A DNA stretch of 64,000 nt. It comes from a bacterium. GTDB lineage: Bacteria; Chloroflexota; Dormibacteria; Aeolococcales; Bog-877. This document shows positions 7,642 to 16,346 of this stretch, one piece after another (positions within the stretch are counted from its first letter, which is position 1; each line of letters opens with the position of its first letter). A model generated the notes under the pieces. The model saw nothing but the letters and a program-made list of their open reading frames with translations, was not told the DNA's origin and searched no databases. The stretch covers positions 1 to 64,000 of the forward strand of contig JAJYWQ010000050.1 in NCBI GenBank assembly GCA_021791415.1, given 5' to 3'. Made by a program: the position numbers and the translations under genes.

Positions 7642-9987
7642 ATGGCGGTCACTCAGCTGATCGGAGCCCGGGTTCAGCGTCGCGAGGACCCGCGGCTGAT
7701 CACCGGCCACGGACGCTTCATCGAGGACCACACCCTGCCCGGGCTGACGCACCTGGCGGTGGTTCGCAGCCCCCACCCCCATGCCCGGATCCTCGGCATC
7801 GACAGCGCGGCGGCCCGCGCACTGCCTGGGGTGTTGGCGGTATTCACCGCCGCTGACTTCCACAAGGTCCTCAGCGGCAGCATGCCCGTCACTCCCTCCT
7901 TCGCGCCGGAGAAGAAGTACGTCCCGGAGCGCTTCCCGATCGCCGAACGCGAGGTCTGCTTCCAGGGCGAGCCGGTGGCCGTGGTGGTGGCCCAGGACCG
8001 CTACCTGGCCGCCGACGCCGCCGACCTGGTCCAGGTCACCTACGAGCCCCTGCCGGCGGTGGTGGACCCCGAGGTGGCGATGAGCCCGGGAAGCCCCCTG
8101 GTCCACAGCGACGGACCGGACAACATCGGCTGGGACATGACCTACGCGGGCGGGGACATCGAAGCCGCCTTCGGCAGGGCCGAGGTGGTGGTGAAGGAGC
8201 GCATCCTCCAGCAGCGGCTGGCGCCCACCGCTATGGAGCCCAGGGGGGTGATGGCGAGCTACTCCCCCTACGACGAGCAGCTGACCCTCTGGCTCAGCAG
8301 CCAGAACCCGCATTTCATCCGCCTCTTCGTGTCCGGGGCCATGGGGATCCCGGAGAGCCGGGTCCGGGTGGTGTCCCCAGACGTGGGCGGGGGCTTTGGG
8401 AGCAAGATCAGCCCCTACCCTGAGGACTACCTGGTCCCGGCCGCCTCCAAGCTCCTGCAGCGGCCGGTGCGCTGGATCGAGACCCGGACCGAGTCCGTCA
8501 TGACCACCATCCACGGCCGAGGGCAGGTGTTCACCGCGGAGGCGGCGGCCCTCCGGGACGGGACCCTGCTGGGGCTCCGCCTGACCCAGGTGCTGGACCT
8601 CGGCGCCTACCACGGCACCTTCGGCGCCTTCCAGGCCTGCGCCTGCCTCATGTCGGGAGGGGTGTACCGCTGGGAGGCGATCTCGGCCCGGACCGTGGGG
8701 GTGCTCACCAACAAGGTCCCCACCGACCCCTACCGGGGGGCGGGCCGGCCCGAGGGGACCCACCTCTGCGAGCGGATGGTGGACCGGGTGGCCGATGAGC
8801 TGGGGATGGACCCCGCCGAACTCCGGCGCAAGAACTTCGCCCGGGAGTTCCCGTTCCAGAACAACTTCGGCCTGACCTACGACTCCGGCAACTACGACGG
8901 CACCCTGGACCGGGCCCTCGAGCTCTCCGACTACCAGGGCTGGCGGCGGCGGCAGGCGAGCGCCAGGGAGGAGGGCCGGCTCATCGGCGTCGGGCTCTCC
9001 ACCTGGGTGGAGATCTGTGGCCTCGGCCCCAGCGCCCCCACTGCTGCGGCCACCGGGGGGATCGCCCTGGTGGAGGCAGCCCAGATCCGCTTTCTGCCCT
9101 CCGGCTCGGTGGCTGCGTACGTCGGGACCCACGCCCACGGGCAGGGGCACGACACCACCTTCTCGCAGCTGGTGGCGGAGACCCTGGGGGTGCCGCTGGA
9201 GGCGGTCGACCTGCGCCACGGGGACACCGCCGAGGGGCCCTCGTTCGGCTACGGCACCTATGGCAGCCGCAGCCTGGCGGTGGGCGGGATGGCCCTCTAC
9301 ACCGCCTCCCAGGAGATCCTTGCCAAGGCGAGGAAGCTCGCCGCCCACCTTCTGGAGGCCGCCCCTGACGACCTGGAGTTCACGGAAGGCGCCTTCACGG
9401 TCCGGGGCAACCCCCAGGCCAAGAAGACGATCCAGGAGGTGGCCCTGGCCAGCTACGGCGGGAGTCTCCCCCAGGGGATGGAGCAGGGGCTGGAGGCGGT
9501 GAGCCACTTCGACCCCCCCAACTTCGTTTGGCCGTTCGGGGCCCACGTCTGCGTCGTCGAGGTGGATCGTGAGACCGGGGCTGTGGAGATCCTCAGCTAC
9601 ACCGGGGTCGATGACTGCGGCAACGTCATCAACCCGATGATCGTCGAGGGCCAGGTCCAGGGCGGCATCGCCCAGAGCATCGCCCAGGCGCTCTTCGAGG
9701 AGGTGGTCTACGACGGGGAGTCGGGACAGCTCCTGACCGGGACCATGCTCGACTACCTGGTCCCCACCATGAACGAGCTCCCGACCCCCAAGCTCGACCG
9801 GACAGTGACTCCCAGCCCCACCAACGCCCTCGGTGTGAAGGGGATCGGCGAGGCGGGGACGATCGCGGCCTCGGCGGCGGTGATCAACGCCGTCTGCGAC
9901 GCCCTGAGACCGCTGGGGATCCACCACGTGGACATGCCCGCCAGCCCGGACCGGCTCTGGCGGCTGATGCAGGAGGCAGGGCGGTGA
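7642..9987 (+). CDS. coxL: Molybdenum hydroxylase large subunit (form II CoxL-like)
   Basis: A 781-residue catalytic subunit of the xanthine oxidase superfamily, carrying Mo bound to molybdopterin (probably the cytosine dinucleotide form). GGGFGS is at 249-254 and the conserved catalytic Glu is E737 in G-I-G-E-A-G. The active-site loop reads P363-Y-R-G-A-G-R369: this is the form II signature AYRGAGR with Pro for Ala, and it lacks the Cys of the form I CO dehydrogenase loop AYXCSFR. CO oxidation therefore cannot be claimed; an aldehyde, heterocycle or other substrate is as likely. It follows coxS by 4 nt and its TGA overlaps the GTG of coxM. Confidence 0.93.
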   Translation: MAVTQLIGARVQRREDPRLITGHGRFIEDHTLPGLTHLAVVRSPHPHARILGIDSAAARALPGVLAVFTAADFHKVLSGSMPVTPSFAPEKKYVPERFPIAEREVCFQGEPVAVVVAQDRYLAADAADLVQVTYEPLPAVVDPEVAMSPGSPLVHSDGPDNIGWDMTYAGGDIEAAFGRAEVVVKERILQQRLAPTAMEPRGVMASYSPYDEQLTLWLSSQNPHFIRLFVSGAMGIPESRVRVVSPDVGGGFGSKISPYPEDYLVPAASKLLQRPVRWIETRTESVMTTIHGRGQVFTAEAAALRDGTLLGLRLTQVLDLGAYHGTFGAFQACACLMSGGVYRWEAISARTVGVLTNKVPTDPYRGAGRPEGTHLCERMVDRVADELGMDPAELRRKNFAREFPFQNNFGLTYDSGNYDGTLDRALELSDYQGWRRRQASAREEGRLIGVGLSTWVEICGLGPSAPTAAATGGIALVEAAQIRFLPSGSVAAYVGTHAHGQGHDTTFSQLVAETLGVPLEAVDLRHGDTAEGPSFGYGTYGSRSLAVGGMALYTASQEILAKARKLAAHLLEAAPDDLEFTEGAFTVRGNPQAKKTIQEVALASYGGSLPQGMEQGLEAVSHFDPPNFVWPFGAHVCVVEVDRETGAVEILSYTGVDDCGNVINPMIVEGQVQGGIAQSIAQALFEEVVYDGESGQLLTGTMLDYLVPTMNELPTPKLDRTVTPSPTNALGVKGIGEAGTIAASAAVINAVCDALRPLGIHHVDMPASPDRLWRLMQEAGR

Positions 9988-10790
9988 TTCCAGCAGCATT
10001 CAAGTACTCGAAAGCCGGCTCGGTGAGGGAGGCGGTGGCCCAGCTCCGGGAGGCCGGACCGGAGGCCAAGGTGATCGCCGGGGGGCAGAGCCTGATCCCG
10101 CTCCTGCGGCTCAGGCTCTCCCAGCCGACCCACCTGGTGGACGTCAACGGGGTTCGTGAGCTCGACTACGTCCACCCGGAGGGCGACGTCCTGCGCGTGG
10201 GGGCCCTGACCCGGCACTCCACCCTGGCCCGCTCCGAGCTGGTCCAACGCCACCTTCCCCTGCTGGCGGAGATGGCCGCCCAGGTGGGCGACCCGCAGAT
10301 CCGGGCCCGGGGCACCCTGGGCGGAGTCTTCGCCCATGCCGACGCCGCGGGAGACTACCCCACGCTGGCGGTGATGCTCGACGCCACCATCGTCACGGAC
10401 CGGCGTCGGGTTGCCGCCCGGGACTTCTTCCAGCACCTCTTCACCACAGTGCTCGCCGAGGACGAACTGGTCTGCGAGGTGGTCTTCCCCATGGCCCCGG
10501 GACCCCACCGGTACCTCAAGTTCCGGCGCCGGCTCTATGACTGGGCCATCGTCGGGGCGGCCGTACAGAAGCTGGACTCCGGGTGGCGAGTCGGTCTGAC
10601 GCACGTCGGCCCCACCGCGGTGCGAGCGGCCGCGGTGGAGGCCCGCCTGCTGGCAGGGGCCACCTTCCAGGAAGCCGCCGGCGCCGCCGCGGAGGAGCTC
10701 GACCCCCCGAGTGACGTGCGCGCCTCGGCCGACTACCGACGCCATCTCGCCCGGGTCCTCACCCGCAGGGCCCTGGAACAGGCGGCCTGA
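9984..10790 (+). CDS. coxM: Molybdenum hydroxylase FAD-binding subunit (CoxM-like)
   Basis: A 268-residue flavoprotein subunit of the VAO/PCMH-type FAD fold. It shows the two pyrophosphate-binding motifs of the family: A-G-G-Q-S-L-I-P (about 32-39) and the T-L-G-G segment (about 111-114) followed by H-A-D-A-A-G-D. It takes electrons from CoxS and hands them to an acceptor, the respiratory chain in most CoxM proteins. The GTG start at 9984 overlaps the coxL stop by 4 nt. Confidence 0.93.
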   Translation: MIPAAFKYSKAGSVREAVAQLREAGPEAKVIAGGQSLIPLLRLRLSQPTHLVDVNGVRELDYVHPEGDVLRVGALTRHSTLARSELVQRHLPLLAEMAAQVGDPQIRARGTLGGVFAHADAAGDYPTLAVMLDATIVTDRRRVAARDFFQHLFTTVLAEDELVCEVVFPMAPGPHRYLKFRRRLYDWAIVGAAVQKLDSGWRVGLTHVGPTAVRAAAVEARLLAGATFQEAAGAAAEELDPPSDVRASADYRRHLARVLTRRALEQAA

Positions 10791-10805
10791 GGGCGGTCGG
10801 GGCTG

Positions 10806-11735
10806 GTGGGTCGGGGCGCGGTAGGGGCGCCGGGAGAGTTCGGCTGGCCGGAGGCTCAAGGCCTCGACTCTGTCGAGGAGATGCGCTCCCGGCTGGCCGC
10901 CGCCAGCTACCTCGCCGACCCGGCCCTGGCCACTGCCGCCTACCTGGGGCTCAAACTGGAGCGCCCGGTGCTCCTGGAAGGGGAGGCTGGGGTGGGGAAG
11001 ACCGAGCTGGCCAAGGCCCTCGCCCGGGTCCTGGGCGCCCCCCTGGTGCGGCTGCAGTGCTACGAGGGGATAGACGTGAGCCAGGCGCTGTATGAGTGGA
11101 ACCACGCCCGCCAGCTCCTGGCCATCCGGCAGCACGAGGGAGGAGGGCCCGACCTCGACCTGTACGCCGACCGCTTCCTCATCCGCCGGCCCCTCCTGGA
11201 GGCCCTGGATCCGGCGGACGGGCGGCGACGGGTGCTGCTCATCGACGAGGTGGACCGCAGCGACGACGAGTTCGAGGCCTTCCTCCTGGAGATGCTCTCC
11301 GACTGGCAGGTGACGATCCCCGAGCGCGGCACCCTCAGCTGCGAGAGTCCCCCACTCGTGATCCTGACCTCCAACCGGACCCGGGAGCTCCACGACGCCC
11401 TCAAGAGGCGCTGCCTGTACCACTGGATCGACTACCCGGGGTTCGACGAGGAGCTGGCGATCGTGCGCCTGCGCCTTCCCGAGGTCCCGGCCCAGCTGGC
11501 CGACCAGGTGGTGTCCTTCGTGCAGCAGCTGCGCTCCCTGCAGCTCTACAAGCTGCCGGGGGTGGCCGAGACCCTGGACTGGGCAGCTGCACTGCTGGCG
11601 CTGGAGCGCCACCGGCTGGACCCCGAGGTGGTGGCCGCCACCCTGGGCAGCCTGCTCAAGTACCAGGAGGACCTGGCGGCGCTGTCCGGAACCAGGGTCC
11701 CCGAACTGCTGGCCGAGGCCGGTGTCCGGAGCTGA
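10806..11735 (+). CDS. coxD: MoxR-type AAA+ ATPase (CoxD-like)
   Basis: A 309-residue AAA+ ATPase. Walker A is GEAGVGKT (59-66) and Walker B LLIDEVD (144-150), followed by a sensor segment L-T-S-N-R-T-R-E-L-H-D-A-L-K-R-R-C. CoxD with the VWA protein CoxE is thought to insert sulfur or copper into the active site of CO dehydrogenases; for form II enzymes the maturation role is inferred. GTG 10806 gives a plausible 15-nt gap after coxM; ATG 10881 is an alternative start that would remove 25 residues before the conserved domain. Its stop overlaps coxE by 14 nt. Confidence 0.9.
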   Translation: MGRGAVGAPGEFGWPEAQGLDSVEEMRSRLAAASYLADPALATAAYLGLKLERPVLLEGEAGVGKTELAKALARVLGAPLVRLQCYEGIDVSQALYEWNHARQLLAIRQHEGGGPDLDLYADRFLIRRPLLEALDPADGRRRVLLIDEVDRSDDEFEAFLLEMLSDWQVTIPERGTLSCESPPLVILTSNRTRELHDALKRRCLYHWIDYPGFDEELAIVRLRLPEVPAQLADQVVSFVQQLRSLQLYKLPGVAETLDWAAALLALERHRLDPEVVAATLGSLLKYQEDLAALSGTRVPELLAEAGVRS

Positions 11736-12897
11736 GGCGAGGTCCGAGGTGTCGGGGCTTCTTCCTGCCCTGGTGGGGCTGGCGCGGCGGCTTCGGCGAG
11801 AGGGGCTGCCGGTGGGCACCTCCGAGCTGCTGCTGGGGCTCAGGGCGGCGGCGCTCGTGGGTGTGCGGGACCGGAGCCGGCTGCGCCTGACGCTGCGTAG
11901 CTGCTGGTGCCACCAGCGTGGCGACCTCGCCGTCTTCGACCGGGCCTTCCGGGAGGAGCTGGGTGGCCCGCGCCCGGAGCTATCGCGGCTGGCCCGCCCG
12001 GTCGCCCAGGTGACCGTGCGCGCCGAGGCTCCAGGCGCCGCCACAGACCCGTCCCAAGCCTGGTCCGAGGGTCAGCCACGGGGGATAGCCAGCGTGGATG
12101 AGCGGCTGCGACGGCTGGACTTCGCCGCCTGCACCAGCGCGGAGCTGGCCGACCTGGAGAGGGCCGTGGCCGAGCTGGCCGCCCGGCCGGCTCTGCGCCG
12201 GTCCCGTCGCTACCGGCCCGCCCGCCGGGGCCGGGAGCTTGATTGGCGGCGCACCAGCGCCGCCGCGCTGCGTTCCGGGGGCGAGCCCTTGCAGCTGCAC
12301 CACCGCCGCCGGGGGGAGCGCCCGGTGCAGCTGCTGCTGATCTGCGATGTGAGCGGGTCCATGGAGCGTTACGCTCGCCTGATGGTGCGCTTCCTGCACG
12401 CCCTGGAGAGGACCTCCCCCGGAGCGGAGGCCTTCGTCTTCGGCACCCGCCTCACCCGGGTCACCCGGGAGCTGCGGCAGGCGGATCCCGGTGCGGCGCT
12501 GAGGGCGGTGGGGGCCGCCGTCCCGGACTGGTCCGGGGGCACGCGCATCGGCGACTGCCTCCATGAGCTCCTGACGAGATGGGGCGGGCGGGCGCTGAGC
12601 CGCGGGCCGGTGACCATCCTGCTCAGCGACGGCTGGGAGACAGGGGACGTCTCCCGGTTGGCGCAGGCGGCCGCCCGGCTGCGGCGGGGCAGCCGCCTCT
12701 TCATCTGGTGCAACCCGCGGATGGGCGATCCCGACTTCCGTCCCGAGGCGGCGGGGATGCGCGCGGCGCTGCCCCACCTGGATCGCCTCCAGCCTGTGCA
12801 CAACTACGCCAGCCTTGTCGAGCTCAGCCGCGTCCTGCGGCTGGACGAGAGCGGACGGCGGAGCCGGGCCCGGAGGATGGGACCGAGCCTTGCTTGA
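11722..12897 (+). CDS. coxE: VWA-domain protein (CoxE-like maturation factor)
   Basis: A 391-residue protein with an N-terminal helical region and a C-terminal von Willebrand factor A domain. The metal-ion-dependent adhesion site is intact (D209-x-S211-x-S213 in DVSGSM), with a later T-R-I-G-D and L-S-D-G-W segment supplying the remaining ligands. Partner of the adjacent MoxR ATPase. An Arg-rich stretch (about 158-175) lies just before the VWA domain. GTG 11722 is used; GTG 11749 is an alternative. Length is normal for CoxE. Confidence 0.88.
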   Translation: MSGAEARSEVSGLLPALVGLARRLRREGLPVGTSELLLGLRAAALVGVRDRSRLRLTLRSCWCHQRGDLAVFDRAFREELGGPRPELSRLARPVAQVTVRAEAPGAATDPSQAWSEGQPRGIASVDERLRRLDFAACTSAELADLERAVAELAARPALRRSRRYRPARRGRELDWRRTSAAALRSGGEPLQLHHRRRGERPVQLLLICDVSGSMERYARLMVRFLHALERTSPGAEAFVFGTRLTRVTRELRQADPGAALRAVGAAVPDWSGGTRIGDCLHELLTRWGGRALSRGPVTILLSDGWETGDVSRLAQAAARLRRGSRLFIWCNPRMGDPDFRPEAAGMRAALPHLDRLQPVHNYASLVELSRVLRLDESGRRSRARRMGPSLA

Positions 12898-13942
12898 GCT
12901 GATCCCGACCCTAGACGGCTGGGCCCCCCAGTTCCCCGAGGTGGCGGTGGCCACCGTGGTGCGCACCTGGGGCTCGACCCCACGCCCTCCCGGAGCGCGG
13001 CTGGCCATCGCTCCGGACGGGAGGATGGTGGGCTCTGTGAGCGGGGGATGCCTGGAGGCGGAGGTGGTGGAGCAGGGGCTCCGGACCCTGAGGGGCGAGG
13101 GGCCCCGGGTGCTCCACTACGGGATCGCTGATGAGCTGGGATGGACCGTGGGGTTGGCCTGCGGGGGTGAGGTGGACATCTTCGTGGAGCGGCTCCGCTG
13201 GGATCCGGGGGACCCCCTGGTGGCCGAGCTCAAGGAGGCGGCCCAAAGCGGGGGGGACGCGGTGCTCTGCACCTGGATCGCCGGCCCCGAGGTGGGTCGG
13301 CGGGCGCTTCTGGTGGGCGAGCGGCTGGTGGGAGGCGGCGGACCCTCCGAGCTGGCGGCGCTCACCGCGGCGGCGGCGCCTCACCTGCGCAGCGGTCGTG
13401 CGGGGGTCGAGGCGGTCCTCGGGGCGGAGGTCCTGCTGGAGCCGCTGGGCACCGCCCCGGAGATGGTGATCGTGGGCGCGGTGGACACCGGCTCCTCCCT
13501 CTGTCGGCTGGCCCAGGAGCTGGGGTACCGAGTGCTGGTGGTGGACCCCCGGGAGCGGTTTCTGACCCGAGAACGGTTCCCCAGCGCCGACGCGCTGATC
13601 CAGGAGTGGCCCCAAGCCGCCCTGGCCCGGCTCAGGCTCGGGCCGCGCGATGCGGCGGTCTGCCTGACCCACGACCCCAAGTTCGACGACCCAACCCTGC
13701 TGGCGCTGCTGCGGAGCGGGGTCGGATACATCGGGGCCATCGGCAGCCGCAAGACCCAGGAGGCCAGGAGGCAGAGGCTCATCGAGATGGGGGCGGAGCC
13801 GGAGTCTCTGTCTCGCATCCACGGCCCGGTGGGGCTGGATCTGGGCGGTGTCACGCCGGCCGAGCAGGCGCTCGCCATCCTGGCCGAGGCGGTGGCGGTC
13901 CGGTACGGGCGGAGCGGGCTGCCCCTCAAGACGGATAGATGA
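12890..13942 (+). CDS. XdhC/CoxF-family molybdenum hydroxylase maturation protein
   Basis: About 350 residues. The N-terminal XdhC domain has the characteristic T-W-G-S-T-P-R-P-P-G and S-V-S-G-G-C-L-E segments; the C-terminal Rossmann domain begins V-I-V-G-A-V-D-T-G-S and contains I-G-S-R-K-T and the closing H-G-P-V-G-L-D-L-G motif. XdhC proteins bind the molybdenum cofactor and promote its sulfuration before insertion. No ATG or GTG fits: the best start is TTG 12890, overlapping the coxE stop by 8 nt with GGAGG 13 nt upstream; an in-frame ATG at 12815 would add 25 unrelated residues inside coxE. Confidence 0.85.
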   Translation: MLELIPTLDGWAPQFPEVAVATVVRTWGSTPRPPGARLAIAPDGRMVGSVSGGCLEAEVVEQGLRTLRGEGPRVLHYGIADELGWTVGLACGGEVDIFVERLRWDPGDPLVAELKEAAQSGGDAVLCTWIAGPEVGRRALLVGERLVGGGGPSELAALTAAAAPHLRSGRAGVEAVLGAEVLLEPLGTAPEMVIVGAVDTGSSLCRLAQELGYRVLVVDPRERFLTRERFPSADALIQEWPQAALARLRLGPRDAAVCLTHDPKFDDPTLLALLRSGVGYIGAIGSRKTQEARRQRLIEMGAEPESLSRIHGPVGLDLGGVTPAEQALAILAEAVAVRYGRSGLPLKTDR

Positions 13943-14583
13943 GCCGGGAGAGCCTGCCCTTTCTGGTGCTGGCGGCCGGTGCCAGCTCTCGCATGGGCCG
14001 GCCCAAGCCGCTGCTGGAGCTGGGAGGGAGGACCCTTCTGGCCCGGGCCCTCTGGGCCGCGCATGAGGGGGGGGCGGCCCCGCTCCTGGTGGTCGCCAGG
14101 GACCCGGAGGAGCTGCGGTCGAGAGCGGGCCGGCTGCCGGCGGCGGAGTGGGTGACGAGCCCGGAGGCCCACCGGGGTCAGTCGTACTCGCTCCGGGTGG
14201 GGTTGCGGGCGGCAGCACGCCACCAGCCGCGGGCGGTCCTGGTGGGCCTTTCCGACCAGGTAGGGCTGCGCCCGGAGGCGGTGGCCGCGGTGCAGGAGGC
14301 GGTGGCCCAGGGTGGCTCCAAGGCCTGGAGCGTGGCGTACGGGGGAGATCGCACCGTCCCCGGCCACCCCGTGGCGCTGGGCCCGACCACCTGGCCACTC
14401 GTGGAACAGCTCCGGGGGGACCGCGGGGCGGGGCCGATCCTGGCCGGGCTGGGCCGAGAGTTGCGGTGGGTCGACCTGCCCGCCACATGGCGGCCGGTGG
14501 ACTGCGACACCGAGGAGGACTACCAGGCGCTGGTCGCCGCCGACCTCGCCGCCGCGCGGACCACATCCGGCGATGCGGGCTGA
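13939..14583 (+). CDS. MobA/MocA-like molybdopterin nucleotidyltransferase
   Basis: A 214-residue NTP transferase. The signature near the N-terminus, L-A-A-G-A-S-S-R-M-G-R-P-K (residues 10-22), binds the nucleotide. The metal-binding DxP-type motif reads S-D-Q-V, where relatives usually have DQP or DMP. Such proteins in Mo-hydroxylase operons attach CMP to molybdopterin to make the cytosine dinucleotide cofactor. ATG 13939 overlaps the previous stop (ATGA), and its own stop overlaps the next gene by 11 nt. Confidence 0.87.
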   Translation: MSRESLPFLVLAAGASSRMGRPKPLLELGGRTLLARALWAAHEGGAAPLLVVARDPEELRSRAGRLPAAEWVTSPEAHRGQSYSLRVGLRAAARHQPRAVLVGLSDQVGLRPEAVAAVQEAVAQGGSKAWSVAYGGDRTVPGHPVALGPTTWPLVEQLRGDRGAGPILAGLGRELRWVDLPATWRPVDCDTEEDYQALVAADLAAARTTSGDAG

Positions 14584-15616
14584 GCGCGTCCCCGCCGAGG
14601 GCTGGCGGGGCTCCCCGGAGCGCTGGCTGGGTGGGGTTCTCTGCCAGGACCTGAGGGCCGGGGACGGGAGCCGGCTGCTGGCCAAGGGGCACCGGCTGGA
14701 GCGCGCCGACGACCTGCTCCTGGAGGCCGCCTCGCCGGCGGACCTACACCTCGTGTTCCTGGATCCGGGGGACGTCGACGAGGACTCGGCGGCGGTGCGG
14801 CTGGCGGCGCTGGTGGCCGGTGATGGGTCGCTGGCGGGTCGGCCGGTCGAGTCCCAGGTGACCTGCCGGGCGCGCTGGCGGGGGCTGGTCCGGGTGGCGT
14901 CGGAGCGGCTGCTGGCCCTCAACGCGCTGGAGGGGATCACCGTCTTCACCCTTCCGGACGGGATGCCCGTGGAGGCCGGGCGGTCGGTGGCCGGGGTCAA
15001 GGTGACCGGGCTCGCAATCCCGGCCGCGGCCCTGGAGGAGGCCCGGGCCCGGGCCGGGAACGGGGGCCTGGTGGACGTGCGGCCCTTCCTGCCCCGCCGG
15101 GTGAGCGCCCTGGTGCTGGAGGGGCTCAGCGAGGGGCGCCGCGACCGGTTCGAGCAGGCGCTCCGGCTCAAGGTGGAGTGGCTGCGGGGATCGGTGCGGG
15201 AGGTCAGGTACCTTCCGGACCGTGGCGCGGCGGACCGGGCGGTGATGACATCCATGGCCGCCACCTCCGACCTGCTGCTGGTGGCCGGCGTGGCCTCCAT
15301 CGACCCCCTGGATCCCCCCTGGCAAGCGCTTCTCGAGGCAGGCGCCGTCGCCGTGCGCCGCGGCCTCCCCGTCCATCCCGGAAGCAGCTATTGGGTGGCC
15401 CGGCTGGGATCGTGTGACGTGGTGGGGGTGGCCTCCTGCGGCATGTTCTCCCGGCGGACGGCTCTCGATCTCCTGCTCTGCCGAAGCTGCTCCGGCGGCC
15501 CGCTGACGCCGGAATACCTCGCCTCCCTCGGGGAGGGAGGGCTGCTGGCGCGGGAGATGCAGCACCGCTTCCCGGACTACCAGGGCGAGGGAGCTGGGAT
15601 CCTGGAAGCCGACTGA
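14573..15616 (+). CDS. Molybdopterin-binding (MoeA/MogA-fold) protein of the cox-like operon
   Basis: A 347-residue protein whose C-terminal half (about 190-330) has the molybdopterin-binding fold shared by MoeA, MogA and MoaB: T-S-D-L-L-L-V-A-G as substrate-site loop, then P-V-H-P-G-S-S-Y-W and D-V-V-G-V-A-S-C. The N-terminal half resembles the MoeA-like proteins found next to, or fused with, MobA-like transferases in Mo-hydroxylase operons. A role in handling the cofactor for this enzyme is inferred from context. ATG 14573 lies inside the end of the previous gene. A Cys pair (C-R-S-C) near residue 305 is unexplained. Confidence 0.75.
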   Translation: MRAERVPAEGWRGSPERWLGGVLCQDLRAGDGSRLLAKGHRLERADDLLLEAASPADLHLVFLDPGDVDEDSAAVRLAALVAGDGSLAGRPVESQVTCRARWRGLVRVASERLLALNALEGITVFTLPDGMPVEAGRSVAGVKVTGLAIPAAALEEARARAGNGGLVDVRPFLPRRVSALVLEGLSEGRRDRFEQALRLKVEWLRGSVREVRYLPDRGAADRAVMTSMAATSDLLLVAGVASIDPLDPPWQALLEAGAVAVRRGLPVHPGSSYWVARLGSCDVVGVASCGMFSRRTALDLLLCRSCSGGPLTPEYLASLGEGGLLAREMQHRFPDYQGEGAGILEAD

Positions 15617-15631
15617 CCGGCCGGACGGCGC

Positions 15632-16297
15632 TCAGCCGCTCCGGTCCTCTATCTCGAAGGCGTGGTCGAGGACGTGCCAGGCGCAGCGGCGGATGCCGTA
15701 GCGGACCGGCCACCTGGCTCCGGGGGCACCGCTGCGCCAGGCGGCGGACAGCGCCCGGCGCTGCTCCTCCCACGGCGCCCCGCGGGACACCGCCACCGCC
15801 AGGCGGCGGGCATGCATGCGCTCGGCCTCGCGAACGTGCTCCACGATCCTGTCGAGGCTCCTGCCGCCCCCCCTCGGACCACGGGACAGCTCCCCGGAGG
15901 TGGAGCCCGCCACGGCGTCGAAGTAGCTCCAGCAGGCCTCGGCCACCCTGGCCAGCCGCGTCAACTCCTGGACAGGGGACGACTCCTCGTCCCAGGGCGT
16001 CGGGGTCCCCGGCGCCCCGAATTCGGTGGTGGCGTCCCCGGCGATTTCGCCCAGCACCTCCACTTCTCCATCGGGCCCGGGGAGATCTACCGCCCGGAAG
16101 TACCGCGGCGCGTAGTCTCTCAGCGCCTGCAGGGATTCCGCCCGGCCCCGGGCCCGGCGGCACCACCCGGGCCAATCCAGGGCGCAGGCGAACACCCAGG
16201 CGCGGCCCACCTCGAGGTACACCCGGGGTGGGCGCCGGTCGGCCAGAGCAGCCGCGGGTTGGGACCCCGGACCGTCAACCGGGGAAGACGAACGCAT
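15632..16297 (-). CDS. Hypothetical protein with HicB-like N-terminus and DinB-like C-terminus
   Basis: A 221-residue protein. Residues about 25-75 (V-Y-L-E-V-G... A-C-A-L-D-W-P-G-W) resemble the HicB-type antitoxin fold, and residues about 110-218 look like a DinB-type four-helix bundle ending W-H-V-L-D-H-A-F-E-I-E-D-R. I know this arrangement from uncharacterised actinobacterial-type proteins; no function is established. It is convergent with the cox-like operon (15 nt between stops). The ATG start at 16297 gives a Pro/Gly-rich leader; a shorter start is possible. Confidence 0.6.
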   Translation of the reverse strand: MRSSSPVDGPGSQPAAALADRRPPRVYLEVGRAWVFACALDWPGWCRRARGRAESLQALRDYAPRYFRAVDLPGPDGEVEVLGEIAGDATTEFGAPGTPTPWDEESSPVQELTRLARVAEACWSYFDAVAGSTSGELSRGPRGGGRSLDRIVEHVREAERMHARRLAVAVSRGAPWEEQRRALSAAWRSGAPGARWPVRYGIRRCAWHVLDHAFEIEDRSG

Positions 16298-16346
16298 GTC
16301 CGCCAGGGTACTCCCGGGTGCTGGCCGCCGCCTGCCCGGCGCTCGC

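Noticed and set aside
7564-9999. An 811-codon open frame on the minus strand opposite coxL
   Set aside because: Its translation is a Gly/His/Pro-rich shadow of a strongly conserved plus-strand gene; open antisense frames are expected at this GC content.
7143-10790. Form I (proven) CO dehydrogenase
   Set aside because: The active-site loop lacks the AYXCSFR cysteine motif and the gene order is S-L-M, so only a form II-like call is supportable.
9753-12044. A 763-codon minus-strand frame across coxM and coxD
   Set aside because: No domain matches; it crosses three conserved plus-strand genes and has no start signals.
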